A stretch of 64,000 bases of DNA, from assembly GCF_003994335.1 (NCBI RefSeq), contig NZ_PNQZ01000066.1, forward strand, positions 1-64,000, in the 5' to 3' direction. Within the stretch, counting starts at the first letter, position 1. Every line of letters starts with the position of its first letter. Below are positions 9,245 to 18,734 of this stretch, piece by piece. The position numbers were made by a program, and so were the translations under genes. The notes beneath the pieces are model-generated. The model did no database searches. It was given only the letters and a program-made list of their open reading frames with translations, and was not told the origin of the DNA. The DNA comes from Asaia sp. W19. GTDB taxonomy: Bacteria; Pseudomonadota; Alphaproteobacteria; Acetobacterales; Acetobacteraceae.

Positions 9245-10188
9245 GCCTCTTCTTCCACTTTCATTGCGGCTTCCAGCGCGTGCTGAAGAACCAGCCATTC
9301 ATTGGAAGAGAGGATATCAGAAGGTCGTCTGGTGCGGCAGGCGCTCCATTCTCCCATCATGACGAGGCATGCTTTGAGCCGCAACGTGGCCCTGCTGGAC
9401 GGTGCCTTGCCATAGATCAGGTTGGCGAGCGGCTGGATCGCTTCATGGATCGTACGGGCTTTTGCCATATCGCCGCGCTCGACGGCATTCCAGAGCCGGC
9501 ATATGGACCGTGGCAGTATGGCAGCGAGGCTGACGAGACTTCCTGTCGTGCCGATCGCAAAACAGGGAAGAAGATGCTCATCTCCCGAGGCCATGATCTG
9601 CACATGCGGTGCAACCCGCGCGGCCAGTCTCCTGTGGCGGTCATAGGCATTGGTCTCCCAACTGCCTTCCTTGACCGCAATGACGCCAGGCAGGCCGAGA
9701 AGGGTTTCGAGCAAGGGAAGGCTATAGGCCATGCCGCCACTGCCAATGGAGGATTGATACAGCATGACCGGCACCGATGACGCGGCGCATATGGCCTCGT
9801 GATGCGCGATAATTGCGGCATCGTCCTGCGCCACCGCCCATGAAAACGGGGGAAAGACGAGAAGGGCATCTGCCCCGGCATCAATAGCGTCCTGCGCATG
9901 GAGACAAGCCTCTGCCGTATCTTCGGCCAGAATCCCGCTCACGATCAGACGTCTCTCTCCAAGCGTCTCGCGTGCAACCTGTATGATCTGTTTCTTTTCT
10001 TTCCGGGCAAGCAGATGGTTTTCGCCTGCATGCCCGTTGCAGAGAATGCCGCTGATCTCGTCTGTTGCCGTGCAGGAGCGCAGATGAGCGCGCAGCAAGG
10101 AAAACTCGATACTCCCTGTCTCATCAAAAGGTACGAGGGTCGCGGCATAGATCCCCCTGAAATGAGAGGCCGTTTCGAAAGACGTCAT
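9241..10188 (-). CDS. DapA-family (dihydrodipicolinate synthase-like) lyase/deaminase, copy 1
   Basis: A class I aldolase-fold protein, 315 residues, with the Schiff-base Lys in VIAVKEGS, the catalytic Tyr in VMLYQSS and a GHAGE motif near the N-terminus. Start at 10188 by ATGA overlap with the upstream oxidoreductase. Members next to HcnABC-type dehydrogenases include pyrroline-4-hydroxy-2-carboxylate deaminases of hydroxyproline breakdown, but the family also covers sugar-acid and amino-acid lyases. It is quite unlike the second copy at 16.1 kb, so the two probably act on different intermediates. Substrate unassigned. Confidence 0.85.
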   Translation of the reverse strand: MTSFETASHFRGIYAATLVPFDETGSIEFSLLRAHLRSCTATDEISGILCNGHAGENHLLARKEKKQIIQVARETLGERRLIVSGILAEDTAEACLHAQDAIDAGADALLVFPPFSWAVAQDDAAIIAHHEAICAASSVPVMLYQSSIGSGGMAYSLPLLETLLGLPGVIAVKEGSWETNAYDRHRRLAARVAPHVQIMASGDEHLLPCFAIGTTGSLVSLAAILPRSICRLWNAVERGDMAKARTIHEAIQPLANLIYGKAPSSRATLRLKACLVMMGEWSACRTRRPSDILSSNEWLVLQHALEAAMKVEEEA

Positions 10189-11372
10189 GACGATCCTGTC
10201 AGGAGAGATTGAGGAGGCAGAGAGCCGGCCTTTGTCGGCGGTGGGGGAGTGAAACGACACGGGTCAAATGCCCGTAGGTCGGGGGCGCCCCCGAGGATCC
10301 GGTCTGCCAGAAGGCGGGCCATATACGGGCCGCTGGTAAAACCGGAATGGACGGAGCCGATGACGAACCGACTATCGTCCGTACCAAGCGCGCCGATCAG
10401 GGGCATAGCGTCAGGTGTTTCCGCCTCCTGCCCGAGCCAGACCCTGAGCACCATGGCGTTTCTGAGCGCGGGAATGACATGCTGGGCCAATCTCACATTG
10501 CCGCGCAGGTTTTCGGGTATGACGCGCGTCCCTCCTGCTTCAAGCGTACCTTCTCCCTGCCAACCACCGCCGATGAGAACACTTCCGTTGGTGAATTGCT
10601 TCAGCGAGAGCAGGCCGTTGGCGATGCTGATGACGCTGCCCATCACCTTGCTCATGGGCTCAGTGACGACGAGCTGGTTGAACAGACAGCGTATGGGGAT
10701 GGGAAAACCCATCCAGCGAAGCATTTTCTCGAGCCAGGCACCTCCGCTCGCCACGATGCGCCCGGCACGAACAGGATGGGCGCGCTCACGCAGATAGATC
10801 GCGTGATCGCTCCCGTCACCCGTAACGATCCGCTCCACCTCGCTGTGTTCAAGCAGGGTGACGCCTCCTCGTTTCAGTGCGCGTGCATAGGCTGCCCCGA
10901 CGCGATAGGACGGGATATGGCCGTCCAAAGCGCATGACGCCGCAGCACGTAGTCCCGGATTCAGTCCAGGTTCGATTTCCAGGGCTTTCCGGGCAGAAAT
11001 AACATCGATTGGTGCGCCCGCTTCCGACCTGACATGCGCACGCGCTCGCAGCAGGGCTTCCTCAGCCTCGGTGAAGGCCAAGGACAGTCCGTGAGTGGAA
11101 ACAGCGCCTACCGGCTCGCCAAGCCAACGCTCCGCGTCGAGCCACATCTCCCGCCCCCTGATGGCGTGGGGTATCAGTTGAGCGCGGGTCATATGCAGGG
11201 TCAGCGTGCCTGCGTTGATTCCCGAGGCAGCGCGAAAGAGCACTCCCCGATCCACGAGCGCCACCTTCATGCCTGCCTGGGCAAGGAATAACGCTGTTGT
11301 TGCGCCCATGACGCCCGCGCCAATGACAACGGTGTCGTAGCGTTCGGGGGCGGTTCCGATGGTCACGCTCAT
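10185..11372 (-). CDS. FAD-dependent oxidoreductase, DAO family (catalytic subunit of split dehydrogenase)
   Basis: 395 residues with an N-terminal FAD motif VVIGAGVMGATTALFLAQAG and the DAO fold, ending with the conserved GSVHSGFTSGP segment. Proteins of this kind (HcnC, OoxB/NoxB, D-hydroxyproline dehydrogenase subunits) oxidise amines or imino acids. It is coupled by ATGA overlaps to the HcnB-like gene upstream and the DapA gene downstream, so the three parts probably form one membrane-associated or soluble complex. A homologous domain is the C-terminal third of the fused protein at 18.7-21.7 kb. Confidence 0.88.
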   Translation of the reverse strand: MSVTIGTAPERYDTVVIGAGVMGATTALFLAQAGMKVALVDRGVLFRAASGINAGTLTLHMTRAQLIPHAIRGREMWLDAERWLGEPVGAVSTHGLSLAFTEAEEALLRARAHVRSEAGAPIDVISARKALEIEPGLNPGLRAAASCALDGHIPSYRVGAAYARALKRGGVTLLEHSEVERIVTGDGSDHAIYLRERAHPVRAGRIVASGGAWLEKMLRWMGFPIPIRCLFNQLVVTEPMSKVMGSVISIANGLLSLKQFTNGSVLIGGGWQGEGTLEAGGTRVIPENLRGNVRLAQHVIPALRNAMVLRVWLGQEAETPDAMPLIGALGTDDSRFVIGSVHSGFTSGPYMARLLADRILGGAPDLRAFDPCRFTPPPPTKAGSLPPQSLLTGSS

Positions 11373-12793
11373 AATGGCGCCGCCTTCGGAAGCGGGATAT
11401 CGTCATAAACGAACTCTCCCGAAATCGTACTCAGTGGAAGCGGGAAAAACGGGGTTCTTGCCGTGAGGATTCCGGTGTCCTGCGGGGATATATCCCCGGA
11501 CTCCATCAGGATCTGACGCAGCCCGTCCTCGCAGGAGCGCCCCTGGCAGGGGCCCATGCCGCAGCGTGTCCACGCCTTGACCTGATTGACATCTCTTGCC
11601 CCTGCCGCGATGGCCTGGCGTACAGCCGAGGCCATGACCTGTTCGCAGCGACACAGGATCGTTGTATCCGGTATGGCAAGAGCGCAGTCATGACCGGACC
11701 GCATCAGGCGGCGCATCGTGACGGAAATCGCGGCCAGTTTTTGCAGGCGTCGAAGCGCCGGCGCCGCCAATGAGTCGAATTCGGCCTTGGTTATACGCCC
11801 GGTATCAAGCGCGATGGCATGGGCGGTGACAAGTCCTCTGAGCCGTGAAGCCTCCGCGCCCTCTATCCCGGCTGCATCGCCTGTCACATAGAGGTTAGTG
11901 ATATCGGTGCGCCCCGCCGTATCAGTGACCGGTTTGAAGTAATCTCCTGACGGATCGTATTCATGCCGAGCTCCGGCTGCTCTCGAGAGGAGCGTTGTGG
12001 GCTTCAGGCCATCGCCATAGGCCAGTATGCTGGCATTCACGGTCGAGGAGGATTTCCTGCGATCCTTGGGGCAGATTGTCACGAGAACCCCATCTTCCAG
12101 ATTCTGGATATCCGAGATGCGGGCATTGTAATGGATAGGGATGCGGGCAGCGGTGATCTGCGCCATCCATCGCGTGGCTTCCAGCAGACGCTCGGCGTCG
12201 CGATACAATTTCGTACCGAGTTCGATCCATTCCCCCACCCCTGCAGACGACACAATGGCCGCGACCTTGCCGCCAAGCGCAAGCACCTGGTGGGCGACCG
12301 AAAAGAGCAGCGGCCCGGATCCAGCCAGGACGATACTCCGACCGGGGAGCGTCCCACCCCCTCTCAGGAGAATGCTTGCACCTGCAAGGCCGATAACCCG
12401 CGGTGTCGTCCAGCCCGGTGCAGGAAGGAAACGCTCAACAGCGCCGTTGGCGATAACCAGTCGCTCGGCTCGGAGCTGAGCCATGCCATCGGGGCCAAGC
12501 AGATCGAGATCAAATCGCCCCGTCAGCCCCCATATGCGCGTAGCACGACGATGGTCGACCCCGGAAGCAGCAAGATGCTCACGTATCCTGTCGCCCTTTC
12601 TCCGTTCCTGGTCCGCACGGATTCTTTCTCTGGCATAGGGTGATGGGGCCCTGAAAACCTGTCCGCCTGCATCGGGCTGATCATCTATGAGCGTGACGGC
12701 AAACCCGTATCGAGAGAGTGCCACCGCGCAGGTGGTCCCGGAGACCCCGGCGCCTGCAACCGCGATATCGGGTCTGGGCTCAGAGGCGGTCAT
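11369..12793 (-). CDS. HcnB/OoxA-like NAD(P)/FAD subunit with BFD-type iron-sulfur domain
   Basis: 474 residues from the ATG at 12793; the frame is open further upstream but overlaps the ferredoxin gene. It has dinucleotide motifs IAVAGAGVSG and IVLAGSGPLL. A C-terminal BFD-like cluster domain is present with Cys381/Cys383 (CRCEQV) and Cys416/Cys421 (GMGPCQGRSC). This subunit passes electrons between flavin sites in HcnABC-type dehydrogenases and opine oxidases. It overlaps the 2Fe-2S gene by 14 bases and the DAO gene by 4. Confidence 0.87.
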   Translation of the reverse strand: MTASEPRPDIAVAGAGVSGTTCAVALSRYGFAVTLIDDQPDAGGQVFRAPSPYARERIRADQERRKGDRIREHLAASGVDHRRATRIWGLTGRFDLDLLGPDGMAQLRAERLVIANGAVERFLPAPGWTTPRVIGLAGASILLRGGGTLPGRSIVLAGSGPLLFSVAHQVLALGGKVAAIVSSAGVGEWIELGTKLYRDAERLLEATRWMAQITAARIPIHYNARISDIQNLEDGVLVTICPKDRRKSSSTVNASILAYGDGLKPTTLLSRAAGARHEYDPSGDYFKPVTDTAGRTDITNLYVTGDAAGIEGAEASRLRGLVTAHAIALDTGRITKAEFDSLAAPALRRLQKLAAISVTMRRLMRSGHDCALAIPDTTILCRCEQVMASAVRQAIAAGARDVNQVKAWTRCGMGPCQGRSCEDGLRQILMESGDISPQDTGILTARTPFFPLPLSTISGEFVYDDIPLPKAAPL

Positions 12794-13043
12794 AGGGAAG
12801 AACCTGCATGTCGGTTTCAACAAAGGTGCGGCAGGCCTGTGCAGGCTTGCCATCAACGATGACACGGCACTCCTGACAAACACCCATGAAGCAAAAAGCC
12901 CCGCGCGTACCACGCTGGCCCTGACCCGGCATTCGGCTCTGTCCAAGGGCAAGATATCCAGCCCTGATCAGCGCAGCCGTCAGAGGCTCCCCTTTATAGG
13001 CTTCGAGCTTCTTGCCCTTGAAAGTGAGACGCACCAGGGTCAC
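12780..13043 (-). CDS. Small 2Fe-2S subunit (HcnA-like) of split dehydrogenase
   Basis: 87 residues with four cysteines in the plant-type ferredoxin-like spacing: C51, C56, C59 (CFMGVCQEC) and C71. It starts the leftward operon and overlaps the HcnB-like gene, so all three dehydrogenase subunits are translationally coupled. The N-terminal 85 residues of the fused protein at 18.7 kb are homologous. Confidence 0.87.
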   Translation of the reverse strand: MTLVRLTFKGKKLEAYKGEPLTAALIRAGYLALGQSRMPGQGQRGTRGAFCFMGVCQECRVIVDGKPAQACRTFVETDMQVLPYDRL

Positions 13044-13098
13044 GATATTTCCTTATCAGAACGTTTTGATAGAGAATCTCAGAAACGGGTTTATTATC

Positions 13099-13115
13099 GT
13101 ATACAAAGCGTATAT
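13099..13115. promoter_or_regulatory. Candidate GntR/FCD operator between the divergent blocks
   Basis: A GTATACAAA-N-CG-N-ATAT element in the 136-bp intergenic region between the 2Fe-2S gene and the first solute-binding protein. The same 17-bp element, 15 of 17 bases identical, occurs 33 bases before the M20 gene. GTATAC is self-complementary, as expected for a dimeric FadR-type regulator such as the one encoded at 8.6-9.2 kb. Binding is inferred. Confidence 0.55.
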
Positions 13116-13179
13116 TGCGATTAGATGAGGGGCGGGGAATCCGCAAGAGTAAACTCGCATCGGGGCAGGAAATCATCTT

Positions 13180-14055
13180 ATGAGCAGCCTCACGGACAAG
13201 GCAGCGCAGAGCGTCAGGTGCGATGCCGGGTTGAATAGGTGTCGTGCCTTGTTCAGGCGTGGCGTCGCTGCGCGCGCGGCTGTTCTCTTCCTGAGTCTCC
13301 TCGGGTCTTGTGCTTTTGGTCCCGGGATGGCGCAGGCCCGTGATCTCGACGCGATACGAGCGAGCGGGCATCTGAATATAGGGGTGGAGCCCGGATTGCC
13401 CCCATTGGCTGGTTATGATGATCACAATCGCCTTGTGGGTTACGATCTCGATGTCGGCTCGTACCTCGCTCGCGAACTCAGGGTAGAGCCGCGCTTCGTC
13501 ACGGTGACTTCAAGTGGGCGTATTCTCTATCTTCTGACGGGTAAGGTGGATGTCGTGCTCGGTGGGCTGACACGGACCGCCGATCGTGAGGCCGTCATCG
13601 CGTTTTCCGCGCCTCTCTATCGGGAGTCATTCGCGGCCATCATGCCGGGTTTTTCTCCGGTGCAGCATTTTGCCGATCTCACTACGGGCCGTTTTCGTCT
13701 GGTTGAGGTGCGTGGCTCCACCGCCGTTTCCTTTATGCGGGCACAGGCGCCCAGAGCGGCAATGCTCGCTCTTGATACATATGAGGATGCGATGCGCGCC
13801 CTCGCTCAGGGCCGGGGGGATGCACTGGTCGATGTCATTGACTATGTCGGGCATCTTGTTCCCCAAGATCCTCGCTCCCCCTGGCGCATAGAGAGGGGGT
13901 TTGCGCCGTCGGCCGGAGAGGACGGTATCGGGATGAATCCGCGAGACCGCGAACTCATCGCAGAGGTCAACAGGATCATTGAGGCGATGCGCAGGAGTGG
14001 CGCATTGCGTTCCATCGACAAGCGCTGGTTCGGTGCGGATACGCATTCAGAATGA
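13180..14055 (+). CDS. Periplasmic amino acid-type solute-binding protein 1
   Basis: SBP_bac_3 family, 291 residues. A long charged N-region is followed by a hydrophobic signal segment (AAVLFLSLLGSCAFG), then the typical start of the mature domain (LNIGVEPGLPPLAGYD, VGYDLDVGSYLAREL). It captures a polar amino acid-like solute for the permeases that follow. First gene of the rightward block. Its stop overlaps the start of permease 1. Confidence 0.87.
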   Translation: MSSLTDKAAQSVRCDAGLNRCRALFRRGVAARAAVLFLSLLGSCAFGPGMAQARDLDAIRASGHLNIGVEPGLPPLAGYDDHNRLVGYDLDVGSYLARELRVEPRFVTVTSSGRILYLLTGKVDVVLGGLTRTADREAVIAFSAPLYRESFAAIMPGFSPVQHFADLTTGRFRLVEVRGSTAVSFMRAQAPRAAMLALDTYEDAMRALAQGRGDALVDVIDYVGHLVPQDPRSPWRIERGFAPSAGEDGIGMNPRDRELIAEVNRIIEAMRRSGALRSIDKRWFGADTHSE

Positions 14056-14711
14056 GCGGCCTCGATTTTCATCCTGTCATGCTGAAGCTGCCTTTCCTGC
14101 TTGGAGGTGTTGGTACGACAATGCTGCTCGCGGGCATTTCCTTTGCTCTGGGTCTGCTTCTGGCGGTGGTGCTGGTGATCATGCGCGTCGATGGGCGTGG
14201 TCCGGTGAAACGGCTGAGCGTTATCTACGGGACGGCCCTGACGAATACGCCGCAATTGTCCCAGATCTTTGCGCTGTTTTATTCACTGCCGTTATTCGGC
14301 ATGACGGTATCGCCTTTCATTTCCGTACTGACGGGCATGGCGCTCAATGCTGCGGCATACCTCGCAGAAATTCTGGCAACTGGTCTGCGAACCGTTCCGC
14401 ATGCTTATCATGACGCTGCGCTCACGCTTGGGATGAACCGTTTTCAGATTTGGACCCGTGTTCTTCTTCCTCATGCCGGAAGGGCCATGTATCCGGCGCT
14501 TTCGAACCACTTCCAGATCATGATCCTCGGCTCCTCGATGGCCTCCATTTTTGGCGTGGAGGATCTGACCGGGCGTGCGTACGATATTGGCACCTCAAGC
14601 TTTCGTATCGTCGAAGTAATGAGCGTTACCGCAGGCCTTTATATCATCCTGTCCTTCGTCCTTGGGGGGCTTCTTGCGCTTTTCCATCACCTCTTGGAGC
14701 GCAGGGTCTGA
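14052..14711 (+). CDS. Polar amino acid-type ABC permease 1
   Basis: 219 residues of the HisM/GlnP type with an EAA-like loop (ALTLGMNRFQIWTRVLLPHA) and about five membrane segments. ATGA overlap with the binding protein and TGATG overlap with permease 2 indicate one transporter with two different permease subunits. Confidence 0.87.
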   Translation: MSGLDFHPVMLKLPFLLGGVGTTMLLAGISFALGLLLAVVLVIMRVDGRGPVKRLSVIYGTALTNTPQLSQIFALFYSLPLFGMTVSPFISVLTGMALNAAAYLAEILATGLRTVPHAYHDAALTLGMNRFQIWTRVLLPHAGRAMYPALSNHFQIMILGSSMASIFGVEDLTGRAYDIGTSSFRIVEVMSVTAGLYIILSFVLGGLLALFHHLLERRV

Positions 14712-15361
14712 TGGTTTTCTCGGTCTATGATATCGCCCTTTTCGAACACGCTGTTCTGCGTACGGCCATTCTCTCACTGGGAGGCGGTTTGCTTGGGGTG
14801 GCTGGGGGTATTGCCCTGACCGCCATGCGTCTGTCGACTGTGAGATGGCTCCCGGGCCTTGGGCTGGTCGGTGCAGCCTATGTGCAGATCATGCGTCGGA
14901 TTCCCTTCATCGTGACGCTTTATGGCCTTTTCTTTCTCGCTGGTGCATTGGGTGCCGATATCGGGGCAATGGGCGTGGCAATAGGGGCCATTGGCCTGAT
15001 CGCCTCGGCCTATCTCTCGGAAATCATCCTGGGCGGTATTCGCACTGTCGGCCCTGAGCAATTCGATTCCGCACTCGCTCTCGACCTTCCTGTCTGGGCG
15101 CGCTGGCGCCATGTGGTTCTGCCGCAAGCCATGAGGGCCATTCTCCCGCCGGCAATTGGCTATCTCGTGCTCTTTATCAAGGATACGGCGCTGGCTTCCC
15201 AGATTGGTGTCGTGGAACTCAGCCAGGCGGGTGTGATCCTTTCAAGTCGCGGCTTGCCAGCGACACCCGTCTTTATTGTCGTCCTCTCACTATACTTCGC
15301 CTTGTCCTATCCGCTGACGCGGCTGAGTCGTGCTCTGGAGAAGCGTCTTGCCCTATCTTGA
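14711..15361 (+). CDS. Polar amino acid-type ABC permease 2
   Basis: 216 residues, same family as permease 1, with the loop ALDLPVWARWRHVVLPQAMR before the last membrane segments. The frame is open upstream to 14450, but the ATG at 14711, which shares a base with the previous stop, gives the standard length. Heterodimer partner of permease 1. Confidence 0.86.
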   Translation: MVFSVYDIALFEHAVLRTAILSLGGGLLGVAGGIALTAMRLSTVRWLPGLGLVGAAYVQIMRRIPFIVTLYGLFFLAGALGADIGAMGVAIGAIGLIASAYLSEIILGGIRTVGPEQFDSALALDLPVWARWRHVVLPQAMRAILPPAIGYLVLFIKDTALASQIGVVELSQAGVILSSRGLPATPVFIVVLSLYFALSYPLTRLSRALEKRLALS

Positions 15362-16091
15362 TGTAAGCAATGTTTCTGTTCGAAAGGGTTGTAAGGAGAT
15401 CCTCGGCGATGTGGGCTTTCAGGCCGGCCGTGGGGAAATCGTCAGCCTGATTGGGCCATCGGGTTCGGGCAAGACAACCATGCTGCGCGCCTTGATCGGG
15501 CTGCAGGGCGCTCAGTCGGGCACGGTTACCGTCGACGGACGCAGGATCGACCTCTCGGCGCCCAAGGCTGCCGCCTCTTTGAGACACAAGGCCGCAATCG
15601 TGTTTCAGAATTTCGGTCTGTTCGATCACATGTCGGTCCTGCGTAACCTGACCCTGGCACCCACGCTGGTGCATAAGCGGCCTGGCGACGAAGCCGAAAA
15701 AGAGGCGCGAACGCTCCTTGAAAGGCTCGGAATCGAGGACAAGGCCAAGTTGTCCCCGCGCGAACTCTCAGGGGGGCAGAAGCAGCGCGTCGCGATTGCC
15801 CGTGCCCTGATGCAGCGCCCTGCCTTGCTCCTGCTGGATGAGCCGACATCGGCTCTTGATCCGGCGCGTGTGCGCGAAGTCGGGCATCTGATGCAGGACC
15901 TGGCCGCTGAGGGCATGACAATCATTCAGGTTTCACATGCCATGCAGGCTGTGCGCAGCGTGTCGAGCCGCATCATTCTTCTGCAAGAGGGAAGGGTGAT
16001 CCATGCCGCTGATAGCGCTGACGCCGCCACCCCCGATCATCCGATTGCGCGTTTCATGAATTCACAGGACGCCCAGGACAACATGGCCTGA
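15348..16091 (+). CDS. Polar amino acid-type ABC transporter ATPase 1
   Basis: GlnQ/HisP-type ATPase with Walker [10 protein letters not shown], signature [15 protein letters not shown], Walker [13 protein letters not shown] and an H-loop (VSHAMQ). TTG at 15348 is preferred: GGAG lies seven bases upstream and the N-terminus then matches the family. A GTG at 15330 is the alternative. It overlaps the end of permease 2. About 247 residues. Confidence 0.86.
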   Translation: MPYLDVSNVSVRKGCKEILGDVGFQAGRGEIVSLIGPSGSGKTTMLRALIGLQGAQSGTVTVDGRRIDLSAPKAAASLRHKAAIVFQNFGLFDHMSVLRNLTLAPTLVHKRPGDEAEKEARTLLERLGIEDKAKLSPRELSGGQKQRVAIARALMQRPALLLLDEPTSALDPARVREVGHLMQDLAAEGMTIIQVSHAMQAVRSVSSRIILLQEGRVIHAADSADAATPDHPIARFMNSQDAQDNMA

Positions 16092-16137
16092 CCGCTTTGA
16101 AGGTCGGGGGACATCATTTTCAATTGAGAGTAAAATC

Positions 16138-17028
16138 ATGAAATTTCGCGGCACTTATACGGTGATGATTACGCCTTTTGATCAAGAGGGTCAGGTGGAT
16201 CTGTCTGTCCTGCGTCGTTTTACCGAATGGCAGATTGCGCAGGGTATTGCTGGTCTGATTCCGCTTGGTTCAACGGGTGAATTTCTGTCCCTTACCGACG
16301 AGGAGCGTCATCTCGTTGCCCGTACCGTTATCGAGCAGGCAGATGGTCGCGTTCCCGTTCTGATCGGAACAGGCGCTGAAAACACGCACGATGTCATCCG
16401 ATACAGCCGCGAGGCTGAAACGCTGGGCGCAGATGGCGTCATGATCATCCCGCCATTTTATTCCACCCCGACCGATGACGAAATCTTCGCGCATTATCGC
16501 CTCGTTTCCGAGGCTATCGGCTTGCCGATCATGCTCTACAACAACCCAGCGACAGCCAATGTCGATCTGCGCCCCGAGCTGGTCGCACGGCTTTCGACCC
16601 TCGCCAATTGCCGCATGATCAAGGAATCGACAATGGATGTCACGCGTATACGCGACATCCAGCGCCTGTGCGGCGATGACATGGCCGTCTTCGGCGGGAT
16701 TATGGGATATGAAAGTTTCCTCGAAGGGGCAGTGGGCTGGGTGGCCGTTGCCTCAAACGTCGCGCCGCACGCCATGAGCGAGATCTTCCGCCTTTGTGAC
16801 GAATATCGCGACATCGCGCAGGCCAAAGCTCTCTATCATCGCTACCTCCCCCTGATCCAGCTTGTTGGCGGACAGGGGTATGTTGCGGGTAGCAAGGCGC
16901 TGCTGGGAATGATGGGCCTCGATGTTGGTCTTCCCCGGGCGCCGCGTCTCCCCCTCCCGGAGATGGCGCGCCTCAGGGCGGGCGAAATCGTGCGTGATCT
17001 CGATCTCAGGTTTGAGGGCCCGGTCTGA
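16138..17028 (+). CDS. DapA-family lyase/deaminase, copy 2
   Basis: 296 residues, close to canonical DapA length. It has GSTGEF near the N-terminus, the Tyr in IMLYNNP and the Schiff-base Lys in MIKESTMDVTRI. It lies between the first ABC importer and the second binding protein. It differs strongly from copy 1 at 9.2-10.2 kb (shorter and with a canonical GSTGE motif). Genuine DHDPS is less likely given the catabolic setting. A deaminase or aldolase acting on a keto or imino acid from the dehydrogenases is a reasonable inference. Confidence 0.85.
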   Translation: MKFRGTYTVMITPFDQEGQVDLSVLRRFTEWQIAQGIAGLIPLGSTGEFLSLTDEERHLVARTVIEQADGRVPVLIGTGAENTHDVIRYSREAETLGADGVMIIPPFYSTPTDDEIFAHYRLVSEAIGLPIMLYNNPATANVDLRPELVARLSTLANCRMIKESTMDVTRIRDIQRLCGDDMAVFGGIMGYESFLEGAVGWVAVASNVAPHAMSEIFRLCDEYRDIAQAKALYHRYLPLIQLVGGQGYVAGSKALLGMMGLDVGLPRAPRLPLPEMARLRAGEIVRDLDLRFEGPV

Positions 17029-17029
17029 G

Positions 17030-17983
17030 ATGCGGGGGAGGGGATTTATCTGCGCGGCCTTTTTCCTTTGGGTAGCAGCTATCGGGGCACCTTGCGGTTT
17101 TTCGTCGGAACTCGTTCCGGACAGAGCGCGTCCGACAAGAGGGGGGGAGGCCGAGATCGATAGCGCGACTGCTTCTGGCCATCTACCCGACGATGGTAAC
17201 GCCAGCCGTCATGACTCCTGCCCGGTGCTTGATGGGTTGGTCAGGCCGGGAGAACTGGCCCTCGCGACAAATCCCACCTTGCCGCCACTCCAATATGTGG
17301 AGCCCTCCGGGGTGCTTGCCGGATTGCGTATCGATCTGGGTAGCGCCCTGGCGAGAAAACTATGCCTGCGAGCGGTCTATCACCGGGCATCCTTCGCCCA
17401 GCTCACGCTCGGGCTGCTCGAAAAGCGTTGGGATGTCATCGACACCGGTATGTTTTTCACACGCTATCGCGCGACGCTCATGACAATGGTGCCCTACGAG
17501 CTGCAGGCGATCAGTGTGTCGATGCAGGTCGATGATACGAGCAGGATACAGGATATCGCTGCACTTTCCGGGCACTCCGTGGGTGTCGAGATGGGGGGGA
17601 TGGAGGAGGCTCAGGCCCGCGCCACCGATGAATCTCTGCGGAAATCAGGGCGGGCAGGGCTCGATATCAAGACGTTCCAGAACGTTGGCATTGCTTTTGC
17701 TGCGCTACGGGCCGGACAGGTTGCTGCCGTCCTGTCGATAGACGCGGTTGCGCAGCGCAATGCAGAGCAGGGCGGCGTAAAGCCTATATTGCGCGGGTTG
17801 TTTCCGACGCCTGTCACTCTGGCCTTTCGCGATCCCGGATTGGCACGTCTCGCGGCAACCGTGCTCGAACATATGCGCGTGAATGGCGAGCTGCTTCGTC
17901 TGATGGCGCCCTACGGCGTCGCGCCGTTCGATCATGTGATCATGGCGATCGGCCCCGATATGGCCGCCAGCAGAAGCCGATAA
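17030..17983 (+). CDS. Periplasmic amino acid-type solute-binding protein 2
   Basis: SBP_bac_3-like protein of 317 residues from the ATG at 17030, one base after the DapA stop. The signal segment is ICAAFFLWVAAIGAPCGF. An unusual linker of roughly 45 polar residues precedes the binding domain (ELALATNPTLPPLQYVEP, LRIDLGSALARKLCL). It belongs with permease 3 and ATPase 2 as a second importer. Confidence 0.8.
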   Translation: MRGRGFICAAFFLWVAAIGAPCGFSSELVPDRARPTRGGEAEIDSATASGHLPDDGNASRHDSCPVLDGLVRPGELALATNPTLPPLQYVEPSGVLAGLRIDLGSALARKLCLRAVYHRASFAQLTLGLLEKRWDVIDTGMFFTRYRATLMTMVPYELQAISVSMQVDDTSRIQDIAALSGHSVGVEMGGMEEAQARATDESLRKSGRAGLDIKTFQNVGIAFAALRAGQVAAVLSIDAVAQRNAEQGGVKPILRGLFPTPVTLAFRDPGLARLAATVLEHMRVNGELLRLMAPYGVAPFDHVIMAIGPDMAASRSR

Positions 17984-17993
17984 GGAGCCCCTC

Positions 17994-18725
17994 ATGCAGG
18001 TCTGGAATTGGCAAGGTTTTTTCTCCTATCTCGAAAGCGGCTATCTTTTCCGTGGCGCGCTGATCACGATAGGTATGACGCTGATTGCGATCATCCTTGG
18101 CTTTGTGCTTGGTCTTGTACTGGCGCTGATGAAGCGCTCACCCGTTTTGTGGCTCTCGGCGCCAGCGCGACTTTATGTCTGGTTTTTCAGAGGGACGCCG
18201 CTGCTTGTACAGCTGGTGGTTATCTATGCCGGTCTGCCAAAGCTTGATATCCGCCTGAGCGTCTTGAGTTGCTCCATCATCGGGTTGACCCTCAACGAGG
18301 GGGCCTATCTTGCCGAGATCATCCGGGCGGGGCTGAATGCAGTCCCCAAGGGGCAAATTGCTGCAGCGCGTGCCTTGGGCCTGAGTGAAAGGCAGATCGC
18401 CAGGACGGTGACATTTCCGCAGGCATTCAGACTGATCATCCCGCCACTTGGCAACTCTGTGAACAGCCTGCTCAAGACGACGAGTGTTACTTCCGTGATT
18501 TCCATGGAGGAACTCATGCAGCGGGCACAGATCCTTGTGCAGGATCGGTTCATGGTGCTCGAGCTTTTCTCGGTGGCAGCCCTCTACTATCTGGCGATGA
18601 CAACCGCCTGGGACGCTCTTCAAAGGCGCCTGGAAATCTATGCTGAGCGTCCGTACCGCCGGGAGAAGAGCGTGTCGGTAGGTCAGAAAGGCATTGCCAT
18701 CGATCTCTCACAAGATGCTCGATAG
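17994..18725 (+). CDS. Polar amino acid-type ABC permease 3
   Basis: 243 residues, GlnP/HisM type, with the loop ARALGLSERQIARTVTFPQA. Only one permease gene is present in this second set, so a homodimeric channel is likely. Ten bases after the binding protein 2 stop. The polar C-terminal tail (about 25 residues) is longer than usual. Confidence 0.86.
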   Translation: MQVWNWQGFFSYLESGYLFRGALITIGMTLIAIILGFVLGLVLALMKRSPVLWLSAPARLYVWFFRGTPLLVQLVVIYAGLPKLDIRLSVLSCSIIGLTLNEGAYLAEIIRAGLNAVPKGQIAAARALGLSERQIARTVTFPQAFRLIIPPLGNSVNSLLKTTSVTSVISMEELMQRAQILVQDRFMVLELFSVAALYYLAMTTAWDALQRRLEIYAERPYRREKSVSVGQKGIAIDLSQDAR

Positions 18726-18734
18726 GGGCATGCG

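Noticed and set aside
10185..13043. Hydrogen cyanide synthase hcnABC
   Set aside because: Subunit types match, but the same architecture is shared by opine oxidases and D-hydroxyproline dehydrogenases, and the neighbours (DapA, ABC importers) point to amino/imino acid catabolism.
16138..17028. Housekeeping dapA for lysine synthesis
   Set aside because: Embedded between importer genes with a second DapA-like gene nearby, and no other lysine genes. A catabolic family member is more likely.
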